The position numbers and the translations under genes are program-made. Of a stretch of DNA of 64,000 nt, positions 11,568 to 28,416 are shown piece by piece (position 1 is the first letter of the stretch; each line of letters starts with the position of its first letter). This DNA comes from Phaffia rhodozyma. Lineage: Eukaryota > Basidiomycota > Tremellomycetes > Cystofilobasidiales > Mrakiaceae. The notes beneath the pieces are model-generated. The model had not been told where the DNA came from. It ran no database searches and saw only the letters and a list, made by a program, of their open reading frames with translations. Location of the stretch: positions 434,001 through 498,000 of the forward strand of contig JACGZH010000008.1 in the NCBI GenBank assembly GCA_014706385.1, given 5' to 3'.

Positions 11568-13735
11568 ATGGATGAAGAATATGATGTCAGTATTGTGTCT
11601 GTGTTTTATCCGGTTCAGGGGATTTCTTCCTCCTTTTTTCTCGTTCGTTGTGTCAAGATGGGATTGATAGTCCAAAGATCACTGATACATCCATCTACAC
11701 ACATGCACACACACACACAAACACGTATGTTTATGCTTATATGCTTGTTCTGTAAAACAGGTTATCGTTCTCGGCACCGGCTTGACCGAGTGTATCCTCT
11801 CCGGTCTACTTTCCGTCGCCGGAAAGAAGGTTCTTCACATGGACAGAAACCAGTACTATGGAGGAGAGAGTGCCTCCTTGAACTTGACCCAGGCAAGTCT
11901 TTTCTTACAAAGCCATCTCAGATCAATCAGAGAGATTGCTGGTGTGCATCTTATCTAACGCTCGATCAGTTTGTTGCCTATCATATGCTCGCAGACTTTT
12001 GCTCACTTCCGACCTGGGACTAACCCTCCTACCGAGTATGGCAAAGATCGAGACTGGGCTCTGGACCTGGTCCCTAAGGTGCGTTCGATCAAGTCAGCTT
12101 ATGTGCATACACGCTTCCATGGTTGACCTTGCTATCCCTCGATCTGCTGTCCGATATATTCAGTTCATCATCGCTTCGGGAGAGCTTGTCAAGATCTTGG
12201 TACGAACCGATGTTCTTCGATACCTTGAGTTCCGGCAGGTTGCCGGCTCATTCGTCTACAGAGATGGCCGAATTTCTAAAGTGCCTTCGACCGAGATGGA
12301 GGCCCTACGAAGTAGCTTGATGGGAATCTTTGAGAAGCGACGGGCCAAGAAGTTCTTCGAGTTCTTGCAGAACTGGAGAGACGAGGATCCTGCCACACAC
12401 CAAGGTAAGCTTGAGATCAGTAGCGGCCTCTGAATTATCTATGGTGTTCAGACATATTCGTAAACTCATAAAGCGCTCGTTTCTTCATTCCGTTTTGGTG
12501 ATGGGTATGGGGTAATCAGGTATCGATCTGGACAAGGACTCTATGAAGAAGATCTACGAAAAGTTTGGATTGGAAGCGGGTACTCAGGATTTCATCGGGC
12601 ATGCCATGGCCCTCTACCTGGATGACGAGTATGTTCCTTCCACTTTTATTTTTAAAACACGCCCAGTCCTGACTCTTCTTTTGCCTCTCCGACGTATGAA
12701 GCTACAAGACCAAGCCTGCTCGACCGACGTACGAGAGGATCATTTTGTACACTTCTTCGATGGCCCGATACGGTAAATCGCCCTACATCTACCCTTTGTA
12801 CGGATTGGGTGAGCTGCCCCAGGCGTTCGCCCGACTTTCTGCTATCCACGGAGGAACGTACATGCTCGATAAGCAGATCGAGGAGATCGTAACCGACGCC
12901 GATGGCAAGTTTGTTGGTGTGAAGAGTGGGGGCGAGACCGTCAAGGCCAAGTTGGTCATTGGATCCCCGGATTACTTCGGAGCTGGCAAGGAGGACGGAG
13001 AGGGCGGAAAGATCAGGGTCTTGGAAGAGGGCAAGGTCATCCGAGCGATCTGCTTATTGAAGCACAACATTCCTGGCACAGAAGAAAGTGACTCTGTTCA
13101 GATTGTTATTCCCCAGAACCAGGTCAACAGGCGTAATGGTTCGTCCTGTCTGCTTTCACGTATTGACCTTTTTTCCCCTCTGAGCTAACTCTTGTTCTTC
13201 TCGTTTCTTGATTCATTTTGATGGCTAGACATCTACATCGCCTCTGTATCTTCATCGCATAATGTCGCTGCCAAAGGCTACACTGTCGCTATCGTTTCAA
13301 CCATCATTGAGACCTCGACCCCTGAGCGAGAGATTGCGCCAGGACTTCAGCTGTTGGGTCCAATCCTTGAGAAGTAAGTGTACTTGTCCTTTCCTTTTTA
13401 CCCTACGCTCAACTTGCTAACAGGCGTTATTCTCAATTGCAGGTTTGTTTCAATCACTCCTCAGTACACCCCCACGACCTCTGGAAAGGAGGATAACATC
13501 TTCATCACCAAGTCTTACGACGCTACTTCTCATTTCGAGACCGTGGTGGATGACGTCAAAGATGTTTGGGAGCGAGTCATGGGAGGTTCGTAGTCTTTCT
13601 TTCCCTCCTTCCGTTTTATTTATTTGACTTCTCAGTTCATCGGTGAAGAGTACTAAAAGCCGTGTTGTATTGACGTTGATAACAGAACCTCTTGTGCTTA
13701 AAGAGAAGCCCAAGATCAACGCCGACGAAGAATAG
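11568..13735 (+). CDS. GDI1: Rab GDP-dissociation inhibitor
   Basis: Nine exons: 11568-11585, 11761-11892, 11995-12078, 12164-12404, 12520-12628, 12702-13138, 13229-13373, 13443-13585, 13686-13735; 452 residues, the usual GDI length. The protein extracts GDP-bound prenylated Rab GTPases from membranes and recycles them. Seen directly: the FAD-fold-like start [71 protein letters not shown] and the C-terminal ITPQYTPT. The intron after exon 2 starts GCAAGT, not GT. It shares a 213-base divergent promoter with NUDCD1. Confidence 0.97.
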
Positions 13736-14385
13736 TCGGATGAGCTCATTGTTGGACACTCGTTTGGTTCTTTGATTCTTACTCTTCGCATACACTTCGC
13801 CTATTCTCTCCTCGTCTATCTATCCTTTTGTGCCAAAGTTGAATCATTGAAGCGTTCTTCTGGCCAATTTCTACATTTACTGTAAAGTCTAGTTTCCTCC
13901 TTTCCCCTCTGATTCTATCAATCTACCAGCCTGTCACTCCGTTTTGTGATGATCTTTTCTCAAATTTCTTCATCGACGTTTTCCCCCTTGTAGTGATTCT
14001 ACACCATTTACAGATCCATTTGCTCTCTTATGCCTCATGAGTTATTTCTCTCTTAAATGTCTTCCTCTCCAGATATCGCAGAGTAAGAAGGACGCGTGTC
14101 ATCATGAAAACAGCACAACTTTAATATATATAAGTGTCGACAGGAGATTTCACAGCAAAGGGTCAAGGAGAGGTCTATTTTGTCTTAGTTAATCTTTGTT
14201 CATCTTACCAGACGAACAAAATTGAACTAGAACATAAAGAGATTCCATCAAGACAAGAAAAAAAGGAACTGAAACATTTGTATACACAGCGATAGATCAA
14301 GATTCAGATAAGGACAGGCGCGATCAGAACAGATGATATCACGTTCGTAGATAGAGAGAAAGAGAGAGAGGAAGAGTTAACAAAA
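13736..14385. other. Intergenic region between convergent genes
   Basis: 650 bases between two 3' ends. Pyrimidine-rich on the plus strand, with T-rich stretches that could act in 3'-end formation. No gene supported. Confidence 0.6.
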
Positions 14386-15723
14386 TTAGAGAGCGACAAA
14401 GGCGGCAAGAACAGCGAGGAAACCGAGTGTTCCCATTCCCCCGATCTTGAGATTAGACGCTCCGCTGATAGCCGAAGTCGAAGTGGCAGCAGCGGCGGCA
14501 ACGGAAGAGGAAGAGGCTTGAGCGGTAGCAGCAGCGCTCGAAACGACAGACTGAGCGGACTGAGCGGCGTTTCCTCTGGTCTGGGTGGATTCAATGATGT
14601 TTGTACAGTTGTACGTCGGCTTGGTGAAAGAAGAGGCAGCTACGAGGTTAAGATCTGCACACTGAGGTCGTTCATCCACAAGCAAGAAACGAAACAGGGA
14701 AGCGTTAATATCATCTTTGTTGACCCAGGCGACAGAGAAGAGGGGAAGAGGATATATATTTGGACGCACCTCGTAGAACCGAGTTGCCTATCGATCATCC
14801 AAGGACATGGTTGATGCGATAACCCACTTCAGTATCGCGACCTCACAAAGATTAGGGTGACGAACATGAAACAAACGTACAGAAGGTCCAGACTGATACT
14901 CCACTTTGATGGTGATTTGATCACCGGCACTAAGACCCAGCGTAGTGAGATTCTACAAAACCGGCCCCACATCGATCGATCGGTGGATTAGCACCTGTGA
15001 CAATAGAGATCGTGATAAAGATAGACGAAGACAAACAGGAGAAGAAACACAGGTGGTTCCTTTATAAAGCTGAGTGATGTTTTCGGCTAGCAAAGGCTTG
15101 AAGTCCGAAACGGACTGGGGGTTAGCAGAGGTAGAGTACGAGAACTGGAGGTCCTTTGCGTCTCTGGACTGGGTCAAAGACAGATCTCCACCGGCTGAAA
15201 GAAAGAAAGAAAGAAAGAATGAACGAAAAACGAAAGAGGTGTTGAGCAACCTTTATTCAAAGACAGTTTTGGAAGATGGTTGAACATTATGCTTACTCAA
15301 AGGATAGTTGATTCGACCTCCGATAGCATATCCTCCACAGCTGTGACATAGGAGGAGTCAGCTAAGAGCGCGCAGGTACTTCAATATGAATAAAATGAAC
15401 CTACGGAGCGATCTTGTTTGTATCCAAAGACAATCCACGTGAAGGCTGCCAAGGAAAAAGGCGAAATCAATATCGAAGAAACATATGAATCTGTCGACAA
15501 ACTACAAGCTTACAGGGTAGGCGAGGGCAACTGTATGAAGCCACAAAGATGAGGGATCAACTGATGTGAAGGGCGCAAGAAGGTAGAGAAGAGAAAGCGG
15601 ATAGAAGGGGCAAGGATACATACCGATGGGAACAGTAGGAGCAGCCCGGATATCCAGCAAGGCAGCAGCGTTGACCAATGAAGCACCGATGGGGAGAAGA
15701 GCGAGCAGAGTAGAGGCAAGCAT
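14386..15723 (-). CDS. GPI-anchored BIM1-like (copper acquisition factor fold) protein lacking histidine
   Basis: Eight exons (15723-15624, 15530-15514, 15445-15405, 15340-15297, 15194-15049, 14952-14881, 14787-14770, 14661-14386) encode 237 residues. A signal peptide (to about ASLVNA) precedes a BIM1-like domain: AYPPSRG, APCGGY, TGGDLSL, KGTTC, YECADLNL, YNCTN; four cysteines for two likely disulfides. A Ser/Ala linker and a hydrophobic tail (GTLGFLAVLAAFVAL) indicate a GPI anchor. In the family (X325 LPMO-like, Cryptococcus Bim1/Cbi1) the mature protein begins with His that binds copper. Here that position is hydrophobic and the whole translation has no His, so a copper role is unlikely. 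The role is unknown, presumably at the cell surface. Exon 2 is 17 nt and exon 7 is 18 nt. Confidence 0.82.
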
Positions 15724-15955
15724 TATTGCGATATGAGCAGAAGAACTAAATGAGGTAAAGGGGAGGAGAGAGGAGAAGGAGAAAGGAGACTGGTAAGAAG
15801 AAGCTGTTTAGATGAGAGAATAGAGAGAAGAAGATTCCGTCGGACATTGCTTTGGCCTTTTATGTCTTTTTCGCCCCATCGATAAGAGTATACGGAAGAG
15901 AGAGAGAGAAAGAGTCTGGAAGATCGAAAAGGATCTTGATTCGTCCAAAGAAGGA

Positions 15956-15987
15956 AGAGAGAGAGAGAGGGAGAGAGAGGGAGAGAC
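15956..15987. repeat. GA-rich low-complexity tract
   Basis: Runs of AG/GA with occasional extra G, about 235-265 bases before the BIM1-like start. Purine-rich on plus, so pyrimidine-rich on the coding strand of that gene. Confidence 0.8.
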
Positions 15988-17178
15988 ACTTTCTCGCCTG
16001 ATCCTATCAGGTCGAGCGAGAATAAGCGCTTCGGAACAATCTCAGGTATCTACCCCGTTTACAGCCAGGAAGAAGATATAAGAAAGCCGTAAAGCTTTGT
16101 ATCAGTCTTTTGGACGGGATAGAGTGAAAGGCATGAGGGAGGAAGGAGAAGAACCGTGCTTCTGAGTCAACGAATCAGCATATCAGTCAATGACATTACC
16201 CAGAGAACCTTCCCTGTTCATGTGGTTCAAGATCGTCAGACTCATATCAAACTTGCAGGAGCAAGTGAACGAAAGGACCGACGGAAAAGTCAAGAGGCGA
16301 TCAAAAGAAGGGTGCTTTAGGTCACGGAAGATGTATCCACCTCTGGATGCATCAAATGATACAAGATTTGCCCCTCATACCATATAGATGGAGAAAAGAG
16401 GCGAGGTATTCGATGGAAGATTATCAGGTTGTGACTTGTCGGATGAGAAGCTTCGGATCAGGAAATGAGAGAGGAAAGCTAAGCTTGCTTAGCACTTCAT
16501 TGCTATTGGAGCGACCTCACGGTTTATCTTGGCAACAAAGCATGTCTTCAAACAACATCTCGGTTGGTCAGAAACGATGACCCATCCAAAAAATAAAATA
16601 AAAACAAGAACAAAACAAAACCGAGATTAAGGGTAAAAAGACATGGGGGTGTTCATGTATGTTAGTTCCTCAATGTACATGTATGGAATAACGTTATACG
16701 GTCTTTTCATCAGCTTGCTCCAAGAGAGACAAGAGAGAGCAGTGTAGCAGAAGTCAGCGGTGCGTTGGTTGATCAAGAAAACGACAAGCGAGTACGAGTA
16801 CGAATACGGCTTCGGAGGGCAGACAAGTGAACATGTAAGTGTACGATCTTTCTCTACGAGGCTCATACACCCATGTGAACGATCGAAAAGGACGAGAAAA
16901 AGCCAAGAACAATGATGAGAGTGAGATCTCCGGTATCGAACCAATGAGGAGGTCAAACCCGTTTGGGAGCCGCAGAGGAAGATGACGACTATAGTCGGTG
17001 GTTAATTGCATTCAGCCTTTTTTTTTCTTTTTCTTTTCTAAATCCAAGTGCCAGTCATTTCCACCTTGCTATTCGCTGTCAGTATCAAGTAAGAATCAAG
17101 ACCTAAAAGGCAAGCCTGTTGCACAACGAAATTTCTGTTGCGATGAACGTAGTGCAGAAGGAAACACCAAAAAGAGTC

Positions 17179-17184
17179 AAAAAA
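17179..17184 (-). terminator. Pol III terminator of tRNA-Val copy 1
   Basis: Run of six T on the minus strand, starting five bases past the tRNA 3' end. Confidence 0.75.
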
Positions 17185-17188
17185 GGAA

Positions 17189-17270
17189 TGGTCTCTGCCA
17201 GGATCGAACTGGCGACCAATTGCGTGTTACAGATGTAAAGCAAGTGTGATAGCCACTACACCAAGAAACC
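17189..17270 (-). tRNA. tRNA-Val (UAC) with a 9-nt intron, copy 1
   Basis: Cloverleaf on the minus strand: acceptor 5' GGTTTCT pairs with 3' AGAGACC, discriminator A; T arm GCCAG-TTCGATC-CTGGC. The anticodon loop reads TTTACA, then TCTGTAACA, then C. With the intron at the canonical place (after position 37) the anticodon is TAC and the intron's GTAA can pair with TTAC of the loop, the usual anticodon-intron helix. The mature length is 73. The anticodon stem has one mismatch at 27-43. Six T follow on the minus strand (17184-17179), a Pol III stop. An identical copy lies at 37245-37326. Confidence 0.88.
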
Positions 17271-17627
17271 ATTGGTGGAAGTGAGCCTCTGCAAGTGATT
17301 ATATTCCTGGTTCTTTGAATTCCCAAGACTTTCACCTTTTTTCTTCTTTTACCTAGTTTCGCTTCACATGCTGTCCTTCTATGGATGTCGTTCTCATAGA
17401 TATCAGGATATATGCCTTCTGCTGCAGATCATGAATCTCAGAGAGACCACCCGAGTACTGGCGAAAACATGATGCACCAACGCGTTTTTATCGATTCCTA
17501 TACGCGAAACAATTTACAACTTTTCTCTCTATCTCGACTTCTCTGGGGATCCCTTCTCTCTATAGATAAAACAAAACGCATCGCGAAACTGTTCGAAAAA
17601 AGAACGAGGAAGAAAAACTACAATGCT
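17271..17627. other. Intergenic region
   Basis: 357 bases between the tRNA 5' end and the LYS1 3' end. It holds the tRNA 5' flank and the LYS1 terminator region; no further gene seen. Confidence 0.6.
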
Positions 17628-19472
17628 CTAAGGGTTAACTTCTTTAGCCTCGGCAGAGTGCTTCTTGAAGAGCTCCTCCGCTCGGGTCCATACGCCTTCG
17701 GTCGATCGTTGAGGGAAAGCGAGCAACGAAGGCAACAAAGCGGTCGAGAATGACTCGGACGACTCTCGAGGAAGCTTGAGAACAGAATGAGAACCAAAGC
17801 GTCAGCCGGACTATCTTGGAGGGCAAGCGCAAACTTTATGAGCAGAAGATTGGATACTCACAAGAGTAGGAAGATGATCGATCGAGATCACAGTCAACGC
17901 AGGAAGGCCATCACTGTTTAGGAGATAAATCCAAGTCGAATCGAACCAGTCAGTCGTCAAGAAACAGAAGAAGAGAAAAGGTCAATTAGACCAGAACGCA
18001 AAGCGATCGAGACATACGCGAGCTTGACATCAACCGTGGGCTCAGGGAATACGGTGTTGATGCTGTAGATAGGAAGGGGGTTGTTGGGGTTGGTAGTGCT
18101 GGAAATACAAAGTCAAAAAAATGGATGACGACTGTTAGTTAATCATACAAAGCAAGACGCTCAATTCTCAAGAGATAACAAGGAAGGCAACTTACTCGCA
18201 AGAGACGTCCACAACGCAAGCCAGCTTTCGGTCCTGACCGGCCTTGTTGAGGTACTCCTCGGTCAAGAAGTGAGGGATGGGCTCGGTTAGGTAGATGCAG
18301 TTGACGATGATGTCAACTAAGATGGAAAAGAACGACAAATCAGACAAGCTATAGAAGTGTTCATCTAACGCAGCCATTGTGAACAGACGAACCATCAAGG
18401 AATTCGGCAAAGGGTCCTCCACCAGCGGTCTCCTTCATGTCCCACTTGAGGATATCATCCCTGTAAGAACAAAGTATGATACAAAGAAAAAATTGCCGTC
18501 AGTATAAATCGGAAGGGAACATGAAAGAAAAACCACAAAGGCACGCACTCCTTCAGTCCAACCTTTCGGAAGAGGTCCACAGCTCCAGATCCACATCGGC
18601 CCAAAGCTCCGATGACCAAAGCTCGAACAGGTCGTCCCAACTTGGCAAGCTCAGACTTGACCTGCTCGACCATATCACCCTCGTGCTTGAACGGCTTGAG
18701 GCCTCCTAGTCGTCCTCCAGACTGCTGGGCGCCCACGGCGAGACATCCGGCAGCAGCTCCGGCAAATCCGGCGTGGAATCCAAAGGCTGCCACTCGCCTG
18801 CCGTTGGCGTCGGTCAAGAACTCAAGATCACTACGAACGGATGGTAGTAGAACGAGATTAATTCGAACAAAGAGGTAAGGCCGGGCGAAAGAAAGGAAAG
18901 AGTAAGGAAGAGAAGAGTAAGGAAGAGAAAGAGCTGGAAGTCAGTTGTTTGCTCTAAAAATGTAAATCAAGTCATCGAAGAAGGAGCCATACTAGAGAGT
19001 TCCTCCGCCGATTCGGAATCGCTTCAAGACATCGGACCAACCAGCCTGGTGCTTGTAGCAGTGAGCGAACTGGACGTGGGTCTGGGGAAGGGCATCAGTG
19101 GACTCTTCGAGCTCCTTCAAACCAAGCACGGGAGTAGTAAGCGGGCAGTCGGTCTTCCACGAGTTAGTAGCAACAAGCTTGCAACCGACACTGTACAAAG
19201 GTTGGAGCGTTTGTCGTCAGTCATGGACGAACAAAGAAATGCGTGCGGCAGAAGAAAGGCCAAAAGAAAGAAAGAAAGGAAGAAGAGAATAATGATAAGA
19301 CGAACGCGGAGAACTCCTCGTCGTCAAAGATCCTCTGGGGATCTCTTTCCACGGTGATGTCAAAGCCAGCGTCAAGCAAGGCCTTGGCGGTAGTGGGAGT
19401 GAGAGCAGACCTATGCTCGTGAGGCTTGGTCTCGCATCGCAACCAGAATGAGGGCTTGACTGAAGAAGACAT
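17628..19472 (-). CDS. LYS1: Saccharopine dehydrogenase (NAD+, L-lysine forming)
   Basis: Eight exons (19472-19306, 19190-18993, 18830-18549, 18460-18393, 18316-18196, 18098-18018, 17913-17862, 17774-17628), 371 residues, the normal length for LYS1. The enzyme does the last step of the fungal alpha-aminoadipate pathway, cleaving saccharopine to lysine and 2-oxoglutarate with NAD+. Seen: N-terminal [50 protein letters not shown], the Rossmann stretch [18 protein letters not shown] and [12 protein letters not shown]. The C-terminus is AKEVNP, not a clear peroxisomal PTS1. It is divergent from TOM20 over about 720 bases; no classical Gcn4 site was noticed there. Confidence 0.96.
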
Positions 19473-20191
19473 TGGATTGAGTTGTCGGAGATGATGGTTG
19501 ATGGGCTGGAAGAGGAAGGCGGAGTGAAATAGAAAAAAATAAAGAAATAAAAATAAAATAAAAAATGACTAGGATGATTTGGAAAAAAAAGGGAAGAGAA
19601 AAGTTGGCCGGTCAGAGTGCGAGCCCAGTGAGCGCGCATGTTGGGGTTCCTTGTTCGGTCTCCTCGTTGCATCCTCATTTGGTGTGGTCTGTATGTCGTT
19701 CTGTCTTCCATACTGTTCTCTCGCTGCATGGTGTCTTTGTACGCTCTCATATGGATCGAATGTCTGACGTTGGCTGCTTCACATCACTGCTACCTCCGTT
19801 CTGACCGTATACGACACCGGCGCGTTGCGCTTCCGTCAAATCGTTCCTTCCATCACAACTGTCTTTCTTCGCACTGAATCTCCTCGCGCTCGTATATGTT
19901 CTCCTCGTTGGTTCGTCTGAACTCTCGTGCCTCCTGTCTTTGTTAGCCTGATGTGTCTGTTCTAAGTGTGTATTCATTGGGCTCGAACATACCCAGGCTC
20001 ATGGTTACGATGTACGTAATCAGGTTACGATTCCGGTTACGCCTCCATTTTGATCTTTTCTCCTCCATCTTTCTTTTCGACCTTTCGACCTTGGATCCAA
20101 CACTCTCCACATACCAGACGTTCTCTCAGTGTCTTTGTACTCCACAGATCGTACAACACACACTCACGCACGCACAATCATCCTAGCAGTC
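19473..20191. other. Divergent promoter region LYS1/TOM20
   Basis: 719 bases. A-rich near LYS1 (19530-19600) and CT-rich in the last 150 bases before TOM20. No ORF or RNA gene supported. Confidence 0.6.
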
Positions 20192-21769
20192 ATGCCCAGC
20201 CGACAAGTCAACATCGCTATCGGAGTAGGAGCCACCGTGCTCACCCTGGCCGCCGGTTACGCCGCCTGGTTCGATTACAAGAGGCAGACCGACAAGCAGT
20301 TCAGAAAGAAGCTCAGTGAGTATCTCCTTTTCATCGTCGGCATCTTGCTTGAATAATGCGTTGTTCTCGTCAAGATGACTTTTAGTTGTGCTGTAAGAAA
20401 GACGTGTCGAGCTTTGTTTCATTGCTCAACACTCTTCATGTCTCCGCTTACGACACTGATCACGCTTTTTTCCTTCTCTTCTCTCTTTCCTTACTCGACC
20501 GGTCATCCGTCCATCTTCGTGATTCTTCCTCGTCTTGCAGGAAAGGACAACAAGAAAATCAACAACCACGTCGAATCCGTCAAGTCCGCTCAGGGAGCCA
20601 AGGTCAAGCAGGACCTCGTTCAGGCCGTCATCGAGATTTCTGCTGAGCCGACACCTCGGTCGCCTGAGGAGAGCGTTCGTCCTTTCACTCCGGTCTCGTG
20701 CATTCCTGTTATCGGTCTGATCGAAATGACGATACCAATATCAAGATCACCTTTCATTAACACTTTCTTCCTTCTGTAAACCCGTAATTTGCTTTCTTTA
20801 CAGGAGCGATACTTTATGGAGAACGTCTCGATCGGAGAGAGGCTTTCCGCTCTTGGTCCGTGTCTATTCTTTCTTCTTCCTTATCTTCCTAAGGTCCTCG
20901 ATCGTTTCTTCATAGGCGTCATCTAGTTCTAACCTTTCTTGACCTTTTTTCTCCAATGTGTGCATGTCGTCTGAATTTTACAGGACCCGAAGCTTACGTT
21001 CCTGCTGCCATCTCGTTCTACAGGGCTTTGAGGATTTACCCTGCCCCTGCTGAGCTTATGCAGAGTACGTGTTGATATGCTGGCCTTCATTCTCTTCTCA
21101 CTCAGTTATCTGATCGCTAATCATATTGTCCACACTCCATCTTTACAGTCTACGTAAGTGCTCGTGACTGATCTGAAGGAGCGATCGTTGGTCATCCGAT
21201 CCGTCGCGCTCAAACTGACTTGTCTTTCCTCCTCTTTCACCTTATCCTCCTTGCAGGCCAAGACCGTCCTTCCCCCAGTGTTCGAAACCCTTCGTGAACT
21301 CATCGCCATCTCCAACACCCTTTCCTCCGCCAACATTTCCCAATCGTCCACTTCCAACCCTGCCGTTGATGCTCTCGCTGCCGCTATCGCCGCTGCCACT
21401 GCCGCCGAGGAAAAGACCTCTGCGCCTGCGCCTTCCGCCCCCGCTCCAGCTTCCGGATTGAACCTTTCTGAGGAGACCGAGTCCACGCCGGCCGCTTCGT
21501 CAGAGGACAAGGATGAGGACTACGAGGATGTGAACGCTTCTGCTGAGGAGGTCGACGTTAAGGAGACCGAGGGAGGCGACGTCGCCGTCGAGACTGTGGC
21601 TGATCTCGTGGCTGAGGTCGAGGCCGAGGCCGAGATCAAGGCTGAGGCTGAAGAAGCAGCGGCCGAAGAGATCCCTCAAGCTGGAGAGACCGTCGGTGGT
21701 GAGGAAGAGAAGCAAATGTTGGAGGCTTTGCAGGCCGCTTTGAGTGGTGGTGAGACCCAGTCTGCTTAA
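20192..21769 (+). CDS. TOM20: Mitochondrial outer-membrane import receptor Tom20
   Basis: Six exons (20192-20315, 20541-20674, 20804-20855, 20984-21064, 21149-21153, 21257-21769), 302 residues. Tom20 binds presequences of mitochondrial preproteins. The N-terminal membrane anchor (about residues 6-26, VNIAIGVGATVLTLAAGYAA) is followed by WFDYKRQTDKQFRKKL, then the receptor domain with SIGERLSALGPEAYVPAA and the conserved ELMQIYAKTVLPPVFE. The tail is long, Ala/Glu-rich and acidic, longer than in yeast. The IY of ELMQIYAK is encoded by a 5-nt exon (TCTAC); skipping it breaks the frame. Donors GTTCGT and GTCCGT occur. Confidence 0.95.
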
Positions 21770-22238
21770 ATCAGTTTGAAAACATGATCAGGATCTTCTT
21801 CCTCCTCTTTCCCTTTTTCTCTCCGTCTTCTTTCAATTAGTTGAGTCTAAGAAGTGATGCAGATGGAGGAGATAAGAGACTCGGTCGATTGAATGAACGG
21901 ATGAACGAAAGAACGGAGAAATGCGTACATTGTACATATACCTTTACTTTGGAACATTCGCCAATATAAATTAGTCACCCCAAGCGCCTGAAAACTCAGA
22001 CACATAAAACCCCTATCGCTTCTTCCAATCAGTTCACAGTCTCTTGATGCAGTGTATGCACCACGTTAAAATCTGGCCATGCGAGAGAGAGAGAGAGAGA
22101 GAGCGATATATATATGAAAGATCATGTTATACAAAGAAAAGGCGGGTGTAACCAAGAATGGAACGAAAGACGCAAGGACGTGAGGAAGGAAAGGATGAAT
22201 GGGTTGTATATCAATAAGAAACAGAAGAACGCAATCCA
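21770..22238. other. Intergenic region between convergent genes
   Basis: 469 bases between the TOM20 and RPB2 3' ends, with a short dinucleotide repeat (listed). No gene seen. Confidence 0.6.
22083..22114. repeat. (GA)n followed by (TA)n microsatellite
   Basis: About ten GA units then a short TA run, between the TOM20 and RPB2 3' ends. Confidence 0.85.
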
Positions 22239-27842
<5,604 letters not shown>

Positions 27843-28416
27843 CTTCTATATTGATTGCTTTTGACCAAGGCCAGGTCCAAGTCGAACGCGAAGGTGTGAC
27901 AGGAAGGGAAAAGGAACGAGAATGGAAGACGGAGCAGATAGGCCAAAGGGCAGAGAGAAAGAGAGAGGAGGATGTAGTCCGACCAAGAACACAAGATTGC
28001 TGCTGATCGAACCGGACGCGTTTCAAGGGAAAAAAAGAAAAGGCGAGAGAGATCCAAGTAAACATTCTTGTCGAGTCGACTCTGAAGAACCAAAAAGGAA
28101 TAAGCAATAAAACGAAACTCGACTCCACTCACCTTTGACCCTTTTTTCCAACAAGAAACAGGGAGCAAGACACAGAGAGACAACGAGGCCGACGGTCGAT
28201 GGGAAAGGTAGAAGGTCAAGTCGAAAGGAAGAAAAGGCAGAGAAGGTGAAAACGGAAAGATTGGGATTGTTTTCTGCTGACTAAGCGACTTTCTCTTTCG
28301 CACGCTTCCTCACCATCACTCTCCATCCTGCCTGGTCACTTCCATCCACCATCCTGTTCTTCTGGTCGCATACACCCGTACTTTTACTTCTAAACAGCAT
28401 AGCATATTGATCCAAG
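27843..28416. other. Divergent promoter region RPB2/CWC25
   Basis: 574 bases. Purine-rich on the plus strand over 27890-28270 (pyrimidine-rich on the RPB2 sense strand), turning CT-rich just before CWC25. No separate gene. Confidence 0.6.

Larger units (their letters stand above)
15724..17188. other. Long intergenic region upstream of the BIM1-like gene
   Basis: 1465 bases with no convincing gene on either strand. It holds a GA-rich tract, a TGAGTCA box (16163-16169, the palindromic core used by AP-1/Gcn4-type bZIP factors, possibly by chance) and an A-rich stretch at about 16588-16622. It presumably serves as the promoter of the BIM1-like gene. Confidence 0.5.

Noticed and set aside
17189..17270. 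Reading the tRNA as Val-AAC
   Set aside because: That would put the intron between positions 33 and 34 rather than after 37; the canonical place gives UAC and an intron-anticodon helix.
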